From NCBI GenBank assembly GCA_902791475.1, contig CADAWC010000038.1, forward strand, positions 1-62,962: a stretch of DNA of 62,962 bases, given 5' to 3'. This document shows positions 60,355-62,962 of the stretch, piece after piece. The notes beneath the pieces are model-generated. The model had not been told where the DNA came from, did not search any database, and was given only the letters and a program-made list of their open reading frames with translations. Position numbers and translations under genes: made by a program. The stretch is from Fibrobacter succinogenes (lineage in GTDB: Bacteria > Fibrobacterota > Fibrobacteria > Fibrobacterales > Fibrobacteraceae). How positions within the stretch are numbered: the first letter of the stretch is position 1; each line of letters opens with the position of its first letter.

Positions 60355-60475
60355 TGGCACCAGTAAATTCTGGTTCTGAGACGGGAAGCCGGATCGAATC
60401 GCGGAGTAGAACTTACTAGTGTTACGAATTTTCAAGGATCCCGTAGGCTTGCGCATGCGGGGTCCTTCCTTTTTG
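60355..60475 (+). ncRNA. Candidate structured small RNA
   Basis: A -10-like TATATT/TATTAT (60342-60350) is followed by a foldable segment: hairpin ACCAG-TAAATT-CTGGT (60359-60374), an enclosing GTTCT/AGAAC pair (60373-60377 with 60408-60412), and a terminator AAGGATCCCG/CGGGGTCCTT with CCTTTTT (60434-60475). There is no open frame and no plus-strand gene follows, so it is not a leader of anything here. The words CGGGAAGCCGG recall a cobalamin riboswitch core but the rest does not fit. Confidence 0.45.
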
Positions 60476-60532
60476 GGGATTTTAACGTCAAAAACAGCTG
60501 TATTGAAGCAAAAATCGGATTTTAGGCGATTT

Positions 60533-60572
60533 TTACGTGAAAAATGCTCAAAATTAAGGTTTATTCACGTAA
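60533..60572. repeat. Inverted TTACGTGAA/TTCACGTAA pair, copy 3
   Basis: TTACGTGAA (60533-60541) and TTCACGTAA (60564-60572), offset 31 bp, in the AT-rich spacer between the small RNA and fusA. Nothing else codes in 60476-60825. Confidence 0.85.
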
Positions 60573-60732
60573 ATTTTAGTACAAAATAACGCTTTCGGGC
60601 TTGCCAAAAGCAAACTTTTCTACTTTTTAAGGCTTTTTCAGATTCAAAAAAGTGAAATTCATACTTTCCGCCATGAAAAAAGCACAAAAAACATCAAAAA
60701 CAACATAAATCTATACATATAACATTAAAATT

Positions 60733-60772
60733 TTACGTGAAAATTATCAAAAAATTGACTTTACTCACGTAA
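60733..60772. repeat. Inverted TTACGTGAA/CTCACGTAA pair, copy 4
   Basis: TTACGTGAA (60733-60741) and CTCACGTAA (60764-60772), one mismatch, offset 31 bp. Confidence 0.8.
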
Positions 60773-60825
60773 AAAATGACGTTTTTCAAAAAAATTGATT
60801 TTCCACGCCGTTTTATTTTATACAA

Positions 60826-60857
60826 AAAAGGCCTGCAACTTTCGTTGCAGGTCTTTT
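60826..60857 (-). terminator. Terminator of fusA
   Basis: CCTGCAAC-GAAA-GTTGCAGG followed by CCTTTTTTG on the minus strand, 46 nt after the fusA stop. Confidence 0.85.
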
Positions 60858-60903
60858 AAACTTTTCGAGAAATCTCGGTGCAAGGGTTTGCGCCGCTTAA
60901 TTA

Positions 60904-62962
60904 TTAAGCTCTAGCCTTGGCCTTGTCGCCGTACTTCTTGATGAGTTCTTCCTGGATGTTCTTCGGAACCGGGAGGTACTTGCAGAATTCCATCGTGAAT
61001 TCTGCCTTACCCTGGGTCATGGAACGGAGGTCCGTAGCATAACCGAACATTTCGGAAAGCGGAACTTCTGCATCGATCGTGGTCATGCCCTGTTCTTCGC
61101 TAGTGCCAGTGATTGCACCACGACGCTGGGAAACGTTACCCACGACACCGCCCTGGAATTCGGTCGGGGTCTGGATTTCGACCTTCATGATCGGTTCGAG
61201 GATCTGAGCGCCAGCCTTAGCGAAAGCTTCGCGGAAGGCCATACGGGCTGCAACCTGGAACGCCATATCAGAGGAGTCGACCGGGTGGAATGCACCATCC
61301 TGGACTTCCATTTCGATACCGACAACCGGGAAGCCGATGAGGGAACCTGCTTCCATGCAGCTCTGGAAACCCTTATCGCAAGACGGAATGTATTCCTTCG
61401 GAATACGGCCACCGACGACGGAGTTGACGAAGTTGTAGACCTTTTCCTGGTCGCCTTCGACTGGCATCGGACGCATTTCACCGACAACCTTAGCGTACTG
61501 ACCAGAACCACCGGTCTGCTTCTTGTGGGTGTAGTCGAACTTGGCCGGGCGGGTGATTGTTTCGCGGTAAGCAACCTGCGGAGCACCGGTCGTCACGTCG
61601 CACTTGTATTCACGGCGCATACGTTCGATATAAACGTCAAGGTGGAGTTCGCCCATACCCTTGATGATGGTCTGACCGGATTCCTTGTCGACTTCGACCT
61701 GGAACGTCGGGTCTTCCTTCGTGAAGCGGTTGAGGGCCTTGGACATGTTGTCGAGGTCGTCACGGTTCTTGGCTTCAATAACAAGTTCGATAACCGGGTT
61801 AGGAACGTGCATGGAAGTCATGTTGTAGTGGTTCTTGCCATCCGTGAAAGTCGTACCGGAAGCGCAGTCGATACCGAACAGAGCGACAATGTCGCCTGCA
61901 CCGGCTTCGGTGATGTCCACCATTTCGTCAGCGTGCATACGGACGAGACGGCCAACGGAAACCTTCTTGCCGGTTGACATGTTGGTGATCATGTCGCCCT
62001 TCTTGAGGGTACCCTGGTAAACGCGGACGTAGGTGAGCTGACCATAGCGGTCGTTCACGAGCTTGAATGCGTAGCAGACGAGCGGTGCGTTGTCTTCGGA
62101 CTTGAGAACAACTTCAGCTTCGTTGTTGTCGAGGTCGAGAGCCTTGTTTTCAACGTCGGTCGGGCACGGGAGGTAGTCGATAACGCCGTCGAGGAGCTTC
62201 TGGACACCAACGTTCTTATGAGCAGAACCCATGAACACCGGAGTGATGTCGAGGCGGATGGTAGCTTCGCGGATAACCTTCTTGAGGAGGGCCTTGTCGA
62301 TCTGGTCGACGCCATACTGGCCTTCCATAGCCTTTTCCATGACTTCGTCGCTGTAGTCAGCGCAGCAGTCAACGAGCTTTTCGCGGTATTCGTTAGCCTG
62401 GTCGACGAGTTCTTCAGGAATATCCTTTTCGATCATGTCGTCGCCGTTTTCGCCTTCGAAGTAGTAAGCCTTCATTTCGATAAGGTCGACCACGCCCTTA
62501 AGATTGGATTCCAAGCCGATAGGAATCTGCATGACGCAGGGCTTGTGGTTGAGCTTTTCCTTGAGCATGACAGCCACGCGGAGCGGGTTTGCACCAGAGC
62601 GGTCGCACTTGTTCACGAACACGACGCGCGGTACATGGTAGCGCTTCATCTGACGGTCAACAGTAATAGACTGGGACTGAACGCCTTCAACGCCAGTGAG
62701 GACGAGGATAGCACCGTCCAACACGCGGAGAGAACGTTCCACTTCGATCGTGAAGTCCACGTGCCCCGGAGTATCGATGATGTTGATGGAGTCGCGTTCA
62801 CCGGTCTTGGTGTGAGTCCAGTTTGCAAACGTAGCAGCAGACTGAATCGTGATGCCGCGTTCACGTTCAAGTTCCATGGAGTCCATCGTGGCACCGACGC
62901 CGTCTTTACCACGAACTTCGTGGATAGCGTGGATACGCTTTGTGAAGTAGAGGATACGTTCG
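60904..62962 (-). CDS. fusA: Elongation factor G, 5' end outside window
   Basis: About 685 residues are in the window and the frame is open to the edge, so the G1 loop is missing. Seen: [20 protein letters not shown] (switch/G2), [11 protein letters not shown] (G3) and [13 protein letters not shown] (G4). Domains II to V follow to [15 protein letters not shown]. The stretch [20 protein letters not shown] is more like mitochondrial EF-G1 and the spd-type bacterial EF-G than like E. coli FusA (GATMDWMEQEQERG). It catalyses translocation or ribosome recycling. The terminator is at 60826-60857. Confidence 0.95.
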   Translation of the reverse strand, partial: ERILYFTKRIHAIHEVRGKDGVGATMDSMELERERGITIQSAATFANWTHTKTGERDSINIIDTPGHVDFTIEVERSLRVLDGAILVLTGVEGVQSQSITVDRQMKRYHVPRVVFVNKCDRSGANPLRVAVMLKEKLNHKPCVMQIPIGLESNLKGVVDLIEMKAYYFEGENGDDMIEKDIPEELVDQANEYREKLVDCCADYSDEVMEKAMEGQYGVDQIDKALLKKVIREATIRLDITPVFMGSAHKNVGVQKLLDGVIDYLPCPTDVENKALDLDNNEAEVVLKSEDNAPLVCYAFKLVNDRYGQLTYVRVYQGTLKKGDMITNMSTGKKVSVGRLVRMHADEMVDITEAGAGDIVALFGIDCASGTTFTDGKNHYNMTSMHVPNPVIELVIEAKNRDDLDNMSKALNRFTKEDPTFQVEVDKESGQTIIKGMGELHLDVYIERMRREYKCDVTTGAPQVAYRETITRPAKFDYTHKKQTGGSGQYAKVVGEMRPMPVEGDQEKVYNFVNSVVGGRIPKEYIPSCDKGFQSCMEAGSLIGFPVVGIEMEVQDGAFHPVDSSDMAFQVAARMAFREAFAKAGAQILEPIMKVEIQTPTEFQGGVVGNVSQRRGAITGTSEEQGMTTIDAEVPLSEMFGYATDLRSMTQGKAEFTMEFCKYLPVPKNIQEELIKKYGDKAKARA

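Noticed and set aside
60378..60412. Cobalamin riboswitch
   Set aside because: Only CGGGAAGCCGG resembles its core; the B12 box (GCCACTG) and a downstream target gene are missing.

Overview
The window looks like chromosomal DNA of a Fibrobacter-type bacterium (F. succinogenes or a close relative). Reasons seen in the sequence: many secreted proteins with poly-Ser linkers, an OmpA protein with thrombospondin-3 repeats, a TIGR02147-type regulator paired with a lipoprotein, CotH, DUF4434, MBG and DUF5683 proteins, and C-terminal tails resembling type IX sorting domains. Housekeeping genes are of ordinary Gram-negative type. I see no phage, transposase, CRISPR array or rRNA. The assignment is by recognition of families, not by a search.

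Layout. 1-4.7 kb: a 5'-truncated Cys/Trp-rich secreted protein and an OmpA/TSP3 protein. 4.8-8 kb: metF, tRNA-Arg(TCT), a TlpA-like thioredoxin and a FliB-like Cys-rich protein. 8-15.6 kb: LtaS-type sulfatase-fold protein, MMPL/RND exporter, aspartoacylase-like hydrolase, an acidic unknown and a HAD protein carrying dispersed repeats inside its reading frame. 15.6-20.9 kb: an AT-rich block with a large heparinase II/III-like protein between two small secreted proteins, ending near tRNA-Gly(CCC). 21-28.7 kb: a Ser-rich protein, nudC, three tandem GT2 glycosyltransferases, speA and a carboxynorspermidine dehydrogenase whose start region is tandemly duplicated. 29-31.3 kb: a small defence-like patch (AbiEi-type regulator, small ORFs, HEPN-like protein). 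31.2-37.8 kb: DUF4419, DUF4434 and PL14-like secreted proteins, rubrerythrin, and the TIGR02147/lipoprotein pair. 37.8-45.3 kb: cysK, CotH, a SpoU-type methyltransferase, a membrane-anchored 5-FCL, RNase D and trpS. 45.6-53.5 kb: a barrel protein, rpsF-rpsR-rplI, an MBG protein and a DUF5683 pair. 53.7-63 kb: an RND efflux pair, ftsB-like and dprA, mazG, a candidate small RNA and fusA, which runs off the window end.

How genes work together. metF and 5-FCL serve one-carbon metabolism. speA with the carboxynorspermidine dehydrogenase points to the carboxyspermidine route to spermidine. The three GT2 enzymes probably build a surface glycan. The PL14-like, heparinase-like, DUF4434 and CotH proteins are exported and fit a polysaccharide-degrading, surface-active lifestyle.

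Most unusual signals: (i) four inverted pairs of a TTACGTGAA motif, all with the same 31-bp offset, in two otherwise empty AT-rich spacers; (ii) at least nine genes with a -10-like hexamer only 6-7 nt before the start codon, suggesting leaderless mRNAs; (iii) a terminator-like palindrome whose U-tract ends on the cysK start codon; (iv) a defence-like patch with an operator-like inverted repeat over the AbiEi promoter and overlapping mini-ORFs before a HEPN-like gene; (v) short palindromic repeats read through in frame by a HAD gene.
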